From NCBI GenBank assembly GCA_903839585.1, contig CAIMCU010000101.1, forward strand, positions 1-5,642: DNA of 5,642 nt, in the 5' to 3' direction. The notes beneath the pieces are model-generated. The model ran no database searches. It worked only from the letters and a program-made list of their open reading frames with translations, and had not been told where the DNA came from. Positions 1-5,642 of the stretch are shown here, piece by piece (position 1 is the stretch's first letter; every line of letters begins with the position of its first letter). The DNA comes from an uncultured Actinomycetes bacterium. GTDB lineage: Bacteria > Actinomycetota > Actinomycetes > Nanopelagicales > Nanopelagicaceae. Position numbers and translations under genes: made by a program.

Positions 1-958
1 CATTGAAGGCAACGATCTCTGCCTTAATAAACCCTTTTTGGAAATCTGTATGAATAACACCAGCGGCCATGGGTGCGGTGTCACCTTTATGAATTGTCCA
101 TGCACGTGCTTCCTTAGGACCTGCAGTCAAGTATGTCTGCAACCCAAGAACACTAAATCCAACTCTCGCAAGAGTTGTTAATCCGGGCTCTTTCATCCCG
201 ATTGATTGTAAAAGCTCTAGCGCGTCCTCATCGCTGAGTTCGACTAGCTCTGCCTCAGTCTTTGCATCTAAGAAGATAGCCTCTGCGGGCGCAACCAAAT
301 CAGCTAACTTCTTGCGAAGTGAGTCATCGTGGAGCTCTGCAGCATCAACATTAAAGACGTATAGGAAAGGTTTTGCAGTTAATAGATGCAGCTCCTTTAA
401 AACATCGAGGTCAAGACCAGAGGATGAAAGTGGCTTTCCACTTTGCAGATGCGCCTCAGCTTTTTTTACACCTTCGACAACAGCTGCCATCTCCTTGTTA
501 ACGCGAGCCTCTTTCTCAAGACGGGTCATCGCTTTTTCAATAGTTTGAAGATCTGCAAGCGCTAGCTCTGTATTGATCGTCTCCATGTCGCTAGCTGGAT
601 CAACGCGACCATCGACGTGAACGACATCTCCATCGGTAAAGACGCGGATTACCTGACAGATGGCATCGGTCTCACGGATGTTTGCAAGGAACTTATTGCC
701 AAGTCCCGCGCCTTCTGATGCGCCCTTAACGATTCCGGCGATATCTACAAATGAGAGAGCAGCTGGAAGGATCTTCTCTGAACCAAAGATCTCGGCTAAC
801 TTATTGAGGCGATCATCGGGCACACCTACAACGCCAACGTTGGGTTCGATAGTGGCAAAGGGGTAGTTGGCAGCCAGGACGTTGTTCTTTGTCAGAGCGT
901 TAAAAAGGGTGGACTTGCCCACATTTGGCAGACCAACGATTCCAATTGAGAGGCTCAT
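1..958 (-). CDS. ychF: YchF/OLA1-family redox-responsive ATPase, 3'-truncated by the window edge
   Basis: Obg-related P-loop NTPase; family members prefer ATP to GTP, associate with ribosomes and act in stress responses. The visible 319 codons translate without interruption. They show the Walker A/G1 motif GLPNVGKST (residues 9-17), the family block [10 protein letters not shown] (31-40), G3 DIAG (72-75) followed by [16 protein letters not shown], and the altered G4 motif NVDAAE (203-208) in place of NKxD, which is the known reason for ATP preference. A helical, probably coiled-coil insertion lies near 130-175, and the TGS domain begins near 273 ([17 protein letters not shown]). Family length is about 360 residues, so some 40-45 C-terminal residues lie beyond position 1. 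The start is secure: the reading frame has a TAG stop at 973-971, and the ATG at 958-956 is the only plausible start after it. No good Shine-Dalgarno sequence lies at normal spacing. The gene is divergent from rmuC. Confidence 0.97.
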   Translation of the reverse strand, partial: MSLSIGIVGLPNVGKSTLFNALTKNNVLAANYPFATIEPNVGVVGVPDDRLNKLAEIFGSEKILPAALSFVDIAGIVKGASEGAGLGNKFLANIRETDAICQVIRVFTDGDVVHVDGRVDPASDMETINTELALADLQTIEKAMTRLEKEARVNKEMAAVVEGVKKAEAHLQSGKPLSSSGLDLDVLKELHLLTAKPFLYVFNVDAAELHDDSLRKKLADLVAPAEAIFLDAKTEAELVELSDEDALELLQSIGMKEPGLTTLARVGFSVLGLQTYLTAGPKEARAWTIHKGDTAPMAAGVIHTDFQKGFIKAEIVAFN

Positions 959-960
959 AA

Positions 961-974
961 GTAGGACAGCCTAC
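961..974 (-). promoter_or_regulatory. Possible ychF -10 element inside a 5-bp inverted repeat
   Basis: GTAGG-ACAG-CCTAC is a perfect 5-bp inverted repeat with a 4-base spacer. Read on the minus strand it contains TAGGCT (973-968), which fits the actinobacterial TAnnnT -10 pattern and matches the hexamer in front of xseA in this same window. It sits 9 bases before the ychF ATG, so transcription would start only a few bases ahead of the gene, giving a very short leader. I see no convincing -35. The repeat could instead be an operator or chance. Confidence 0.35.
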
Positions 975-986
975 GCGTGATTGTCG

Positions 987-1009
987 GTGCCTCCTGCCAC
1001 GATAGGCAC
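987..1009. repeat. 6-bp inverted repeat abutting the rmuC start codon
   Basis: GTGCCT (987-992) and AGGCAC (1004-1009) are perfect reverse complements with an 11-base spacer, and the right arm ends directly before the rmuC ATG. In RNA the arms could pair and sequester the start region; in DNA it could be an operator. The left arm overlaps CCTCCT (990-995), which on the minus strand reads AGGAGG, a perfect Shine-Dalgarno core with no start codon at usable distance. Functional meaning is unproven and a stem this short can be chance. Confidence 0.35.
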
Positions 1010-2164
1010 ATGTCAGAGGCACTAGTGACCCTTATAACCCTTCTTGCTGGCCTATTTATCGGCCTTGGCTTTGGCCTCTTTATTGCAAAGCTACGAACCG
1101 GTGATGGGGCTAGCGCTGCGATTCAACGCGATCAGTACAAGAGCGATCTTGAAGCTGCGCAGGCACGTGCGTTAGAGGATACAAAGTTTGCAACTGAACT
1201 CGCTGCTATGAAGGCAACCGTTGAAACACTTACTAAACAAGGCCTTGAAGCTAACCGACTTCGCACTGAAGCCGAGACCCGAATCGATACAACTATCAAT
1301 GAGATGCGCCGAGCTAACCAATCAATCTTTGATGAGACCCGCAAAATCGCTGGTGCATTAAGCAGCTCACAAACACGTGGAAAGTTTGGAGAAGCACAGC
1401 TTGAACTTCTCTTGACCGGTGCAGGACTTCGCAAAGGTCACGAGTACGAGAGTCAGCGCTCTACTACCGACTCAGATAACTCAGGTATTCCAGATATTAC
1501 AGTCAGAGTTCCTGGTGGAAGCCAACTCTTTATCGACTCTAAGTTTCCGTATGAGCGCTTCGTCGAAGCATTTGAAACCGATGATCAAGATCAGCGTGAT
1601 GAGCTCCTTAAACTCCACACAAAGGATTTACTCAAGCACATCGATGTCTTGGCAAAGCGCGGCTATCACAAGTCACAAAAATCCCCTGACTTTGTAGTTC
1701 TCTTTCTACCCTTTGAAACACTTCTAGCAGAGGCGCTGCGTCTAGATCCGATGCTTCTTGAGAAGGCTTTCAAGGTAAATGTCACCATAGCTACCCCAAC
1801 CTCGATGATGGCGCTGCTGCGCACAGTTGGCAATATCTACTCGCGGAGCCAGCTTGCGCAGAACGCAGATGATATTCAAAAGGTTGCCAACACCTTCCTT
1901 AAGAACATTACGCTTTTGCACACAAAGATCGTCGCACTTGGTAAAGCTGTTAACTCTGTATCAAAGGCTTACGAGGATCTGCGTCCAACAGCTGAAAAGA
2001 CTGTCCTGAGTCCAGCCCGAAAGATTCTCAACCTTGGAGTTTCCGGTGATCGCGATAAACTTGCAATCGAGTATCCAGAGGCGCCTGAGGATGTGAAAGA
2101 GTTAAAGGCTTCTGGAAGTGATGGCGAAGATGATTACATCGATGTAGAGGTGGTGGAAGAGTGA
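1010..2164 (+). CDS. rmuC: RmuC-family DNA recombination protein (predicted PD-(D/E)xK nuclease)
   Basis: RmuC limits DNA inversions at short inverted repeats in E. coli and has a predicted restriction-endonuclease-like core. The 384-residue product has an N-terminal membrane segment (about 4-26, rich in L, I, G and F), a charged helical and probably coiled-coil region (about 35-115), then the RmuC core. Core blocks are GKFGEAQLELLL (124-135); PDITVRVPGGSQLFIDSK (161-178), giving candidate catalytic D162, D176 and K178; DFVVLFLPFETLLAEAL (227-243); and TIATPTSMMALLRTV (259-273). The C-terminus is acidic ([14 protein letters not shown]). I chose ATG 1010 because the hydrophobic anchor begins just after it. 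A GTG at 977 would add 11 residues (MIVGASCHDRH) that look untypical. Neither start has a strong ribosome binding site: GATAGG at 1001-1006 is close to 1010, and AGGA at 963-966 lies 10 bases before 977. The gene is translationally coupled to the downstream membrane-protein gene. Confidence 0.93.
   Translation: MSEALVTLITLLAGLFIGLGFGLFIAKLRTGDGASAAIQRDQYKSDLEAAQARALEDTKFATELAAMKATVETLTKQGLEANRLRTEAETRIDTTINEMRRANQSIFDETRKIAGALSSSQTRGKFGEAQLELLLTGAGLRKGHEYESQRSTTDSDNSGIPDITVRVPGGSQLFIDSKFPYERFVEAFETDDQDQRDELLKLHTKDLLKHIDVLAKRGYHKSQKSPDFVVLFLPFETLLAEALRLDPMLLEKAFKVNVTIATPTSMMALLRTVGNIYSRSQLAQNADDIQKVANTFLKNITLLHTKIVALGKAVNSVSKAYEDLRPTAEKTVLSPARKILNLGVSGDRDKLAIEYPEAPEDVKELKASGSDGEDDYIDVEVVEE
2147..2152 (+). 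promoter_or_regulatory. Strong Shine-Dalgarno site for the DUF6542-like gene, inside rmuC
   Basis: GAGGTG is a good match to the anti-Shine-Dalgarno sequence and lies 8 bases before GTG 2161, within the last codons of rmuC. It supports the GTG start and the 4-base GTGA overlap. It is the best-formed ribosome binding site in the window. Confidence 0.6.
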
Positions 2165-2571
2165 AGCTTCAAGGACCAGGTTTAAAGAAGCAGGGCGTTG
2201 TTGTACTGCAATCCTTCTTTATCTTCTTCTTCGGCTCTATCGAGCTCATCCTCCGCAGCGGCTCAGGAATCCTCACAGCGGTAGTGCTCTGCGCAGTTCT
2301 CTACGGGGGAATCCGCTTTGGAAGAGCTGGCACCACATACGTCTCAGTTGTTACGCCGCCTATCGCCTTTGCTGCGACGGTTCTCTTTCACGTTCTGCTC
2401 AAAGATGGGTTTGCGATCTCTAAAGTTGGTATCGACTTCATCGCATCTCTTGCCTCAATCGCACCTTACCTACTGGCAAGTGCAATCTACGGATGGTTCG
2501 TTTACTTTAATGAGAAAGCTAAGTCACGCCCTGGCAAGAGCGCAGTCCGTACTACTTCCCCGCAGCTTTAA
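2161..2571 (+). CDS. DUF6542-like four-helix membrane protein
   Basis: Small integral membrane protein of 136 residues and unknown biochemical function. Four hydrophobic segments are visible at about 12-31, 35-54, 60-80 and 92-116, followed by a basic tail ([12 protein letters not shown]). The block [12 protein letters not shown] (63-74) and the opening KKQGVVVL resemble the DUF6542 proteins I recall next to ispH in actinobacteria; this assignment is from memory of the family pattern. The start is GTG at 2161, overlapping the rmuC stop as GTGA, with a good ribosome binding site inside rmuC. No ATG alternative precedes it. The 3' end overlaps the convergent ispH gene by 20 bases. The neighbours suggest co-expression with the membrane-anchored RmuC; a shared job is only a guess. 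Confidence 0.8.
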   Translation: MKLQGPGLKKQGVVVLQSFFIFFFGSIELILRSGSGILTAVVLCAVLYGGIRFGRAGTTYVSVVTPPIAFAATVLFHVLLKDGFAISKVGIDFIASLASIAPYLLASAIYGWFVYFNEKAKSRPGKSAVRTTSPQL

Positions 2572-3505
2572 TATCTTTACGAATCTCCTGAGGTAGAGCA
2601 AACATCAAAGACTCTTCCTTTGCTCGAACCTCTTCACAATCATCAAAGCCGTGCTCTGCTAACCACTTAATCAGGTCGTCGACAAGAATCTCTGGCACCG
2701 ATGCTCCGCTAGTGACACCAATGATTTCAACACCCTCAAGCCACTCAACCTTTGCCTCTTTTGCATAATCAACTAAGTAAGCGTTCTTAGCGCCGTACTC
2801 CTTTGCTACCTCAACTAAACGAACTGAGTTTGAGGAGTTTCTTGAACCTACAACGATGACAAGGTCGGTTTGTGGGGCTATCTGCTTAATAGCCTCTTGA
2901 CGGTTCTGTGTTGCATAACAAATATCATCCGATGGCGGGCTATCTAAATCTGGGAAGCGATCTTTAAGGATTCGAACAGACTCCAGAGTTTCATCCACAC
3001 TTAAAGTAGTTTGCGATAACCAGACCAACTTCTTGCCCGGCGTTGGCTGTACTTCGCGGGCTCCATCTAATCCATCAACAACCCGAACGCGCCCAGGTGC
3101 TTCGCCGGCTGTACCTTCAACCTCTTCATGACCATGATGGCCAATGAGAAGGATCTCAGTATCTTCGCCAGTAAATCTCTTCACCTCGTTGTGTACCTTT
3201 GTAACGAGTGGACATGTTGCATCAATAGTTTTTAAGTTTCTTGCAGCAGCTGCGGCATGAACAGCGGGGGAAACACCGTGTGCTGAAAAGATAACTGTCT
3301 GGCCCTCCGGAACCTCATCGGTTTCGTTAACGAAGATAACGCCACGCTCTTGGAGGGTTTGCACTACATGCTTATTGTGAACGATCTCTTTACGGACATA
3401 GACAGGTGCACCGTAGAGTTCGAGGGCTTTTTCAACGGTTACGACCGCGCGATCAACGCCTGCGCAGTATCCGCGTGGCGCGGCTAGTAGAACCTTCTTA
3501 CCCAT
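2552..3505 (-). CDS. ispH: 4-hydroxy-3-methylbut-2-enyl diphosphate reductase IspH
   Basis: Cytoplasmic iron-sulfur enzyme that reduces HMBPP to IPP and DMAPP in the last step of the MEP isoprenoid pathway. The 317-residue product has the usual family length. The three cluster cysteines are C14 ([11 protein letters not shown]), C98 ([11 protein letters not shown]) and C196 ([10 protein letters not shown]). Substrate-pocket residues are H43 (IVHN), H76 (SAHGVSP), H126 with E128 ([11 protein letters not shown]), T167 and the SSNSVRL block (224-230). The ATG at 3505-3503 was chosen because [16 protein letters not shown] matches the family N-terminus; an upstream in-frame ATG at 3556 would add 17 untypical residues and overlap xseA. 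No ribosome binding site is visible, but a -10-like hexamer lies 7 bases upstream, so a leaderless mRNA is likely. It is divergent from xseA and overlaps the preceding membrane-protein gene tail to tail. Confidence 0.98.
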   Translation of the reverse strand: MGKKVLLAAPRGYCAGVDRAVVTVEKALELYGAPVYVRKEIVHNKHVVQTLQERGVIFVNETDEVPEGQTVIFSAHGVSPAVHAAAAARNLKTIDATCPLVTKVHNEVKRFTGEDTEILLIGHHGHEEVEGTAGEAPGRVRVVDGLDGAREVQPTPGKKLVWLSQTTLSVDETLESVRILKDRFPDLDSPPSDDICYATQNRQEAIKQIAPQTDLVIVVGSRNSSNSVRLVEVAKEYGAKNAYLVDYAKEAKVEWLEGVEIIGVTSGASVPEILVDDLIKWLAEHGFDDCEEVRAKEESLMFALPQEIRKDIKAAGK

Positions 3506-3512
3506 AAGCCGG

Positions 3513-3518
3513 AGTCTA
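3513..3518 (-). promoter_or_regulatory. Probable ispH -10 element, leaderless arrangement
   Basis: On the minus strand TAGACT (3518-3513) fits the TAnnnT pattern of actinobacterial -10 elements. It is followed by the 7 bases CCGGCTT and then the ispH ATG, the distance expected when transcription starts at or next to the A of the start codon. No Shine-Dalgarno sequence is present, which agrees. A matching -35 would lie within the first codons of xseA, where only a weak candidate (TTTCGA, 3541-3536) is seen. Confidence 0.6.
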
Positions 3519-3519
3519 T

Positions 3520-3525
3520 TAGGCT
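3520..3525 (+). promoter_or_regulatory. Probable xseA -10 element, leaderless arrangement
   Basis: TAGGCT is followed by six cytosines and then the xseA ATG at 3532, placing the predicted transcription start on the A of ATG. The C run gives no ribosome binding site. The element lies one base away from the opposing ispH -10. A -35 would fall in the first codons of ispH, and I see no strong one. Confidence 0.65.
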
Positions 3526-3531
3526 CCCCCC

Positions 3532-4731
3532 ATGTTCGAAACTTCAAGTGAATCACCAGCGCCGGTTCGCCTGGTCACTGAAGCGATTAAGGATTACATC
3601 GACCGATTGGGCCCTATCTGGATTGAGGGCGAGATATCAGAGCTCAATGAACGCAGCGGTGGAATGGCGTTTATGCGTCTTCGCGACACAAGCGTCGATA
3701 TGAGCATCTCTGTGATGTGTTACAAAAGCGTTTTAGCCGCCGTGGCACCTTTGCCTGCCAATGCGCGCGTAGTTATCCATGCAAAGCCATCTTGGTTTAC
3801 TAAGAACGGCTCCTTAACGATGTCAGCAAAGGAGATTCGACAAGTCGGTGTTGGAGAACTCCTTGCAAGGTTAGAGGAGTTGAAAAACAGGTTAGCCGTA
3901 GAAGGTCTCTTTAGCGAAGATCGAAAGGTAGATCTACCTCTTCTTCCCAAGAAGGTAGGGCTGATCTGCGGTCGAAATACAGATGCGGAAAAGGATGTTG
4001 TTGAAAACGCCCGCCGTAGATGGCCAGCTGTTCTCTTCGAAATCCGTGAGGTTGCTGTTCAAGGCGCAGCGGCCGTTGTTGAGGTTTCGCAGGCGCTGCG
4101 AGAGCTGGAGGAAAACGCTGATGTGGATGTCATCATCATTACGCGAGGCGGTGGCTCCTTTGAAGATCTACTCCCATTTAGCGATGAGTCACTTGTGCGC
4201 CTTGCTGCTAACTGCACAACACCAATCGTTAGCGCAATCGGTCATGAAAAAGACTCACCGCTTTTAGATTTAGTAGCCGACTATCGAGCATCAACTCCAA
4301 CCGATGCAGCAAAGAACGTTGTGCCTGATATCGCTGAAGAGATTGAAGCTCTGCAAGAGATTCGCGATCGCATGTTTCGCAAAGTCGCCTCAATTATTGA
4401 GTTAGAGAGTGCGAGGGTCTTGCAACTTACGCAGCGACCCGTACTTCGTGACCCGCTTGTCTTGGTGACTTCGCGAGAAGAGATTCTTACAAATCTCAAG
4501 GAGCGATCACATCGAAACTTTGGCCACCGGATTGAGGTTGCTCAAGGAGAGCTACTTCAAATGGGTGCACGGGTTCGCTCGCTATCGCCCCAGTCAACCC
4601 TCGATCGCGGATACTCAGTTGTGCAGTTAAGCGATGGAAGTATCGTCAGGGACTCAAAGAAAGTTAAGAAGGGCGATGAACTTCGCATCCGTCTTGCGCA
4701 GGGAGAGACAGGCGCCACAGTTACCCAGTAG
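3532..4731 (+). CDS. xseA: Exonuclease VII large subunit
   Basis: Catalytic subunit of ExoVII, a processive metal-independent exonuclease that degrades single-stranded DNA from both ends into acid-soluble oligonucleotides in repair; it works with several copies of the small subunit. The product has 399 residues, near the length of actinobacterial homologues and shorter than E. coli XseA (456). An OB-fold domain covers about 12-105 ([30 protein letters not shown]). The catalytic domain follows, with [28 protein letters not shown] near 136-163, RGGGSFEDL (205-213), and [25 protein letters not shown] (237-261), which carries the conserved acidic residues. Helical, coiled-coil-like sequence runs from about 265 to 350, and the family C-terminal motif LDRGYSVV is at 357-364. 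Start ATG 3532 agrees with the family N-terminus and the leaderless promoter. It is transcribed towards xseB, 24 bases downstream. Confidence 0.97.
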   Translation: MFETSSESPAPVRLVTEAIKDYIDRLGPIWIEGEISELNERSGGMAFMRLRDTSVDMSISVMCYKSVLAAVAPLPANARVVIHAKPSWFTKNGSLTMSAKEIRQVGVGELLARLEELKNRLAVEGLFSEDRKVDLPLLPKKVGLICGRNTDAEKDVVENARRRWPAVLFEIREVAVQGAAAVVEVSQALRELEENADVDVIIITRGGGSFEDLLPFSDESLVRLAANCTTPIVSAIGHEKDSPLLDLVADYRASTPTDAAKNVVPDIAEEIEALQEIRDRMFRKVASIIELESARVLQLTQRPVLRDPLVLVTSREEILTNLKERSHRNFGHRIEVAQGELLQMGARVRSLSPQSTLDRGYSVVQLSDGSIVRDSKKVKKGDELRIRLAQGETGATVTQ

Positions 4732-4738
4732 CAGGGGT

Positions 4739-4749
4739 AGGAGTAGATT
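4739..4749 (+). promoter_or_regulatory. xseB upstream signals: distant Shine-Dalgarno plus possible leaderless -10
   Basis: AGGAG (4739-4743) is a good Shine-Dalgarno core but lies 12 bases before the xseB ATG, longer than usual. Directly after it TAGATT (4744-4749) fits the -10 pattern and is followed by exactly 6 bases before ATG 4756, the same geometry as at xseA. The site could therefore serve translation from the xseA transcript, an internal leaderless promoter, or both. Confidence 0.45.
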
Positions 4750-4755
4750 TACCTC

Positions 4756-4956
4756 ATGGCCACGGAGAAGAAGATTTCATATGAAGGCGCTCGTGATGAG
4801 TTGGCTCAAGTTGTTCAATCACTAGAAAGTGGCGGCGCAACACTTGAGGAGTCTTTAAAGCTCTGGGAACGTGGCGAAGAGTTAGCAAAGATCTGTCAGG
4901 AGTGGCTTGACGGCGCCCGCCAAAAACTCGACTCAGCAAAGCCTGCAGGTAAGTAA
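4756..4956 (+). CDS. xseB: Exonuclease VII small subunit
   Basis: Accessory subunit of ExoVII that binds the helical C-terminal region of XseA and is needed for an active complex. The 66-residue product has typical family length and pattern: ISYEGARDELAQVVQSLESGGATLEESLKLWERGEELAKICQEWLDGARQKL (about 7-58). This contains the helical hairpin with the conserved LExG turn (LESGGATLEESL, 23-34) and the LWERGEEL block. The tail SAKPAGK is short and basic. It follows xseA by 24 bases in the same reading frame, and its TAA stop is joined directly to the ATG of the fumarase gene, so translation of the two is probably coupled. Confidence 0.96.
   Translation: MATEKKISYEGARDELAQVVQSLESGGATLEESLKLWERGEELAKICQEWLDGARQKLDSAKPAGK
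4947..4950 (+). promoter_or_regulatory. Weak ribosome binding site for the fumarase gene
   Basis: AGGT at the end of xseB lies 6 bases before ATG 4957. It is a short partial Shine-Dalgarno match. With the TAAATG junction it suggests that ribosomes ending xseB restart on the fumarase gene. Confidence 0.35.
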
Positions 4957-5642
4957 ATGGCTCCAGAGTTTTCGTACTCCGAACTTCTTCCACTAGGCGA
5001 TGACAAGACTAAGTACCGCAAACTTGGAAGCGATGGAGTAAGCGTTGTAAAGCTTGGCGACCGTGAGTTTCTCCAAGTTGAACCATCTGCCTTAGCGAAA
5101 CTTACTGAGACTGCAATTCACGATATTTCACACTACCTTCGCGGTGAGCATCTACAGCAGCTTGCAAATATCTTGAAGGATCCCGAGAGCTCACCAAATG
5201 ATCGATTCGTCGCCCTCGATCTCTTAAAGAATGCAAATATCTCAGCCGGTGGCGTCCTTCCTATGTGCCAGGACACCGGAACCGCTTTGGTAATGGGCAA
5301 GAAGGGTCAGTACGTTTTAACAACTGACAAAGATGAAAAATCCATTTCTCAAGGTATCTACGACGCCTTCACGAGGTTAAACCTTCGTTACTCACAGCTT
5401 GCTCCTGTGACAACATGGGATGAAAAGAACACAGGTAACAACCTCCCAGCCCAGGTAGAGATTTTTGCCGATAGCGATCATCTTGATGAGTACAACTTTC
5501 TCTTTATTGCAAAGGGCGGCGGTAGCGCGAACAAGTCATTCCTCTATCAAGAGACTAAAGCTGTTTTAAATCCAAAATCATTTATGGCATGGCTCGATGA
5601 GAAGCTGCGTTTAATTGGAACAGCTGCATGTCCTCCCTACCA
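4957..5642 (+). CDS. Class I fumarate hydratase ([4Fe-4S]), 3'-truncated by the window edge
   Basis: Reversible hydration of fumarate to malate in the TCA cycle, cytoplasmic, using an oxygen-sensitive [4Fe-4S] cluster. The visible 228 codons are open to the right edge and are under half of a full-length class I enzyme (roughly 540-560 residues). Family blocks present are [18 protein letters not shown] (96-113) with cluster ligand C104, [13 protein letters not shown] (158-170), [18 protein letters not shown] (183-200), and GTAACPPY (221-228) with cluster ligand C225. The third ligand lies beyond the window. This is the single-chain FumA/B type rather than the aspartase-like class II FumC. Start ATG 4957 directly follows the xseB stop; the N-terminus ([13 protein letters not shown]) fits the family. 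In the actinobacteria I recall, DUF4245 and glpX genes often sit between xseB and fumarase; they are absent here. Confidence 0.95.
   Translation, partial: MAPEFSYSELLPLGDDKTKYRKLGSDGVSVVKLGDREFLQVEPSALAKLTETAIHDISHYLRGEHLQQLANILKDPESSPNDRFVALDLLKNANISAGGVLPMCQDTGTALVMGKKGQYVLTTDKDEKSISQGIYDAFTRLNLRYSQLAPVTTWDEKNTGNNLPAQVEIFADSDHLDEYNFLFIAKGGGSANKSFLYQETKAVLNPKSFMAWLDEKLRLIGTAACPPY

Noticed and set aside
312..866. Two plus-strand open frames (312-548 and 660-866)
   Set aside because: They lie entirely antisense to ychF, whose minus-strand translation is conserved through the same region. Their products are low-complexity S/R/A-rich and have no recognisable domain.
1132..2009. Open frames on both strands inside rmuC (1132-1434 minus, 1419-1697 plus, 1827-2009 plus)
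   Set aside because: All are shadows of the rmuC frame, with no recognisable motifs and no conserved start signals.
2515..2569. AAAGCT (2515-2520) and AGCTTT (2564-2569) as stem of a terminator between the convergent genes
   Set aside because: The arms are only 6 bp, AT-rich and separated by 43 bases, with no T run following. This is too weak for an intrinsic terminator.
2318..2596. Second plus-strand frame overlapping the DUF6542-like gene
   Set aside because: It begins inside the membrane-protein gene, runs into ispH and lacks a ribosome binding site. The alternative frame has the hydrophobic pattern and coupled start of a real gene.
3506..3556. Longer ispH reading frame starting at the ATG at 3556 (minus strand)
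   Set aside because: The 17 extra residues ([17 protein letters not shown]) do not resemble IspH N-termini, would overlap xseA by 25 bases, and would place the start upstream of the clear -10-like hexamer. The ATG at 3505 gives the family start.
4754..4993. Minus-strand 79-codon frame over xseB and the fumarase start
   Set aside because: It is antisense to two confidently identified genes and its product has no recognisable features.
1..5642. A new defence, mobile or CRISPR-like system
   Set aside because: Every stretch longer than about 50 bases belongs to a recognisable housekeeping gene. No direct-repeat arrays, transposase, integrase, toxin-antitoxin pair or tRNA-like structure was seen.

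Overview
The window reads as a compact stretch of actinobacterial chromosome made of seven housekeeping genes. I see no mobile element, CRISPR array, RNA gene or phage gene. Three things point to a small-genome actinobacterium of moderate GC (about half by eye, not counted), such as the freshwater Nanopelagicales (acI): the neighbourhood of ychF, a DUF6542-like membrane protein, ispH, xseA, xseB and class I fumarase; the actinobacterial flavour of XseA and IspH; and almost no intergenic DNA. The lineage is inference; no 16S or other marker is present.

Left part (1-1009): the YchF/OLA1 P-loop NTPase gene runs leftwards and loses its last ~40-45 codons at the window edge. A 51-base divergent gap with two short inverted repeats separates it from rmuC.

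Middle (1010-3505): rmuC (membrane-anchored coiled-coil protein with a PD-(D/E)xK-type nuclease core) and a four-helix DUF6542-like membrane protein form a tightly coupled pair with a GTGA overlap. Their 3' end overlaps the 3' end of the oppositely oriented ispH (last enzyme of the MEP isoprenoid pathway) by 20 bases, leaving no space for an ordinary terminator.

Right part (3506-5642): a 26-base gap holds two back-to-back -10-like hexamers, each 6-7 bases from a start codon, which suggests leaderless mRNAs for both ispH and xseA. xseA and xseB encode the two subunits of exonuclease VII. They are followed with no gap (TAAATG) by a class I [4Fe-4S] fumarase gene that is cut by the right edge. 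xseA, xseB and fumarase all lie in one reading frame, separated only by stop codons.

Functionally the window mixes DNA maintenance (RmuC, ExoVII), translation or stress-related NTPase activity (YchF), isoprenoid synthesis (IspH) and the TCA cycle (fumarase). I found no convincing undescribed system. The points most worth following are the compact promoter architecture and the rmuC/DUF6542 pair.
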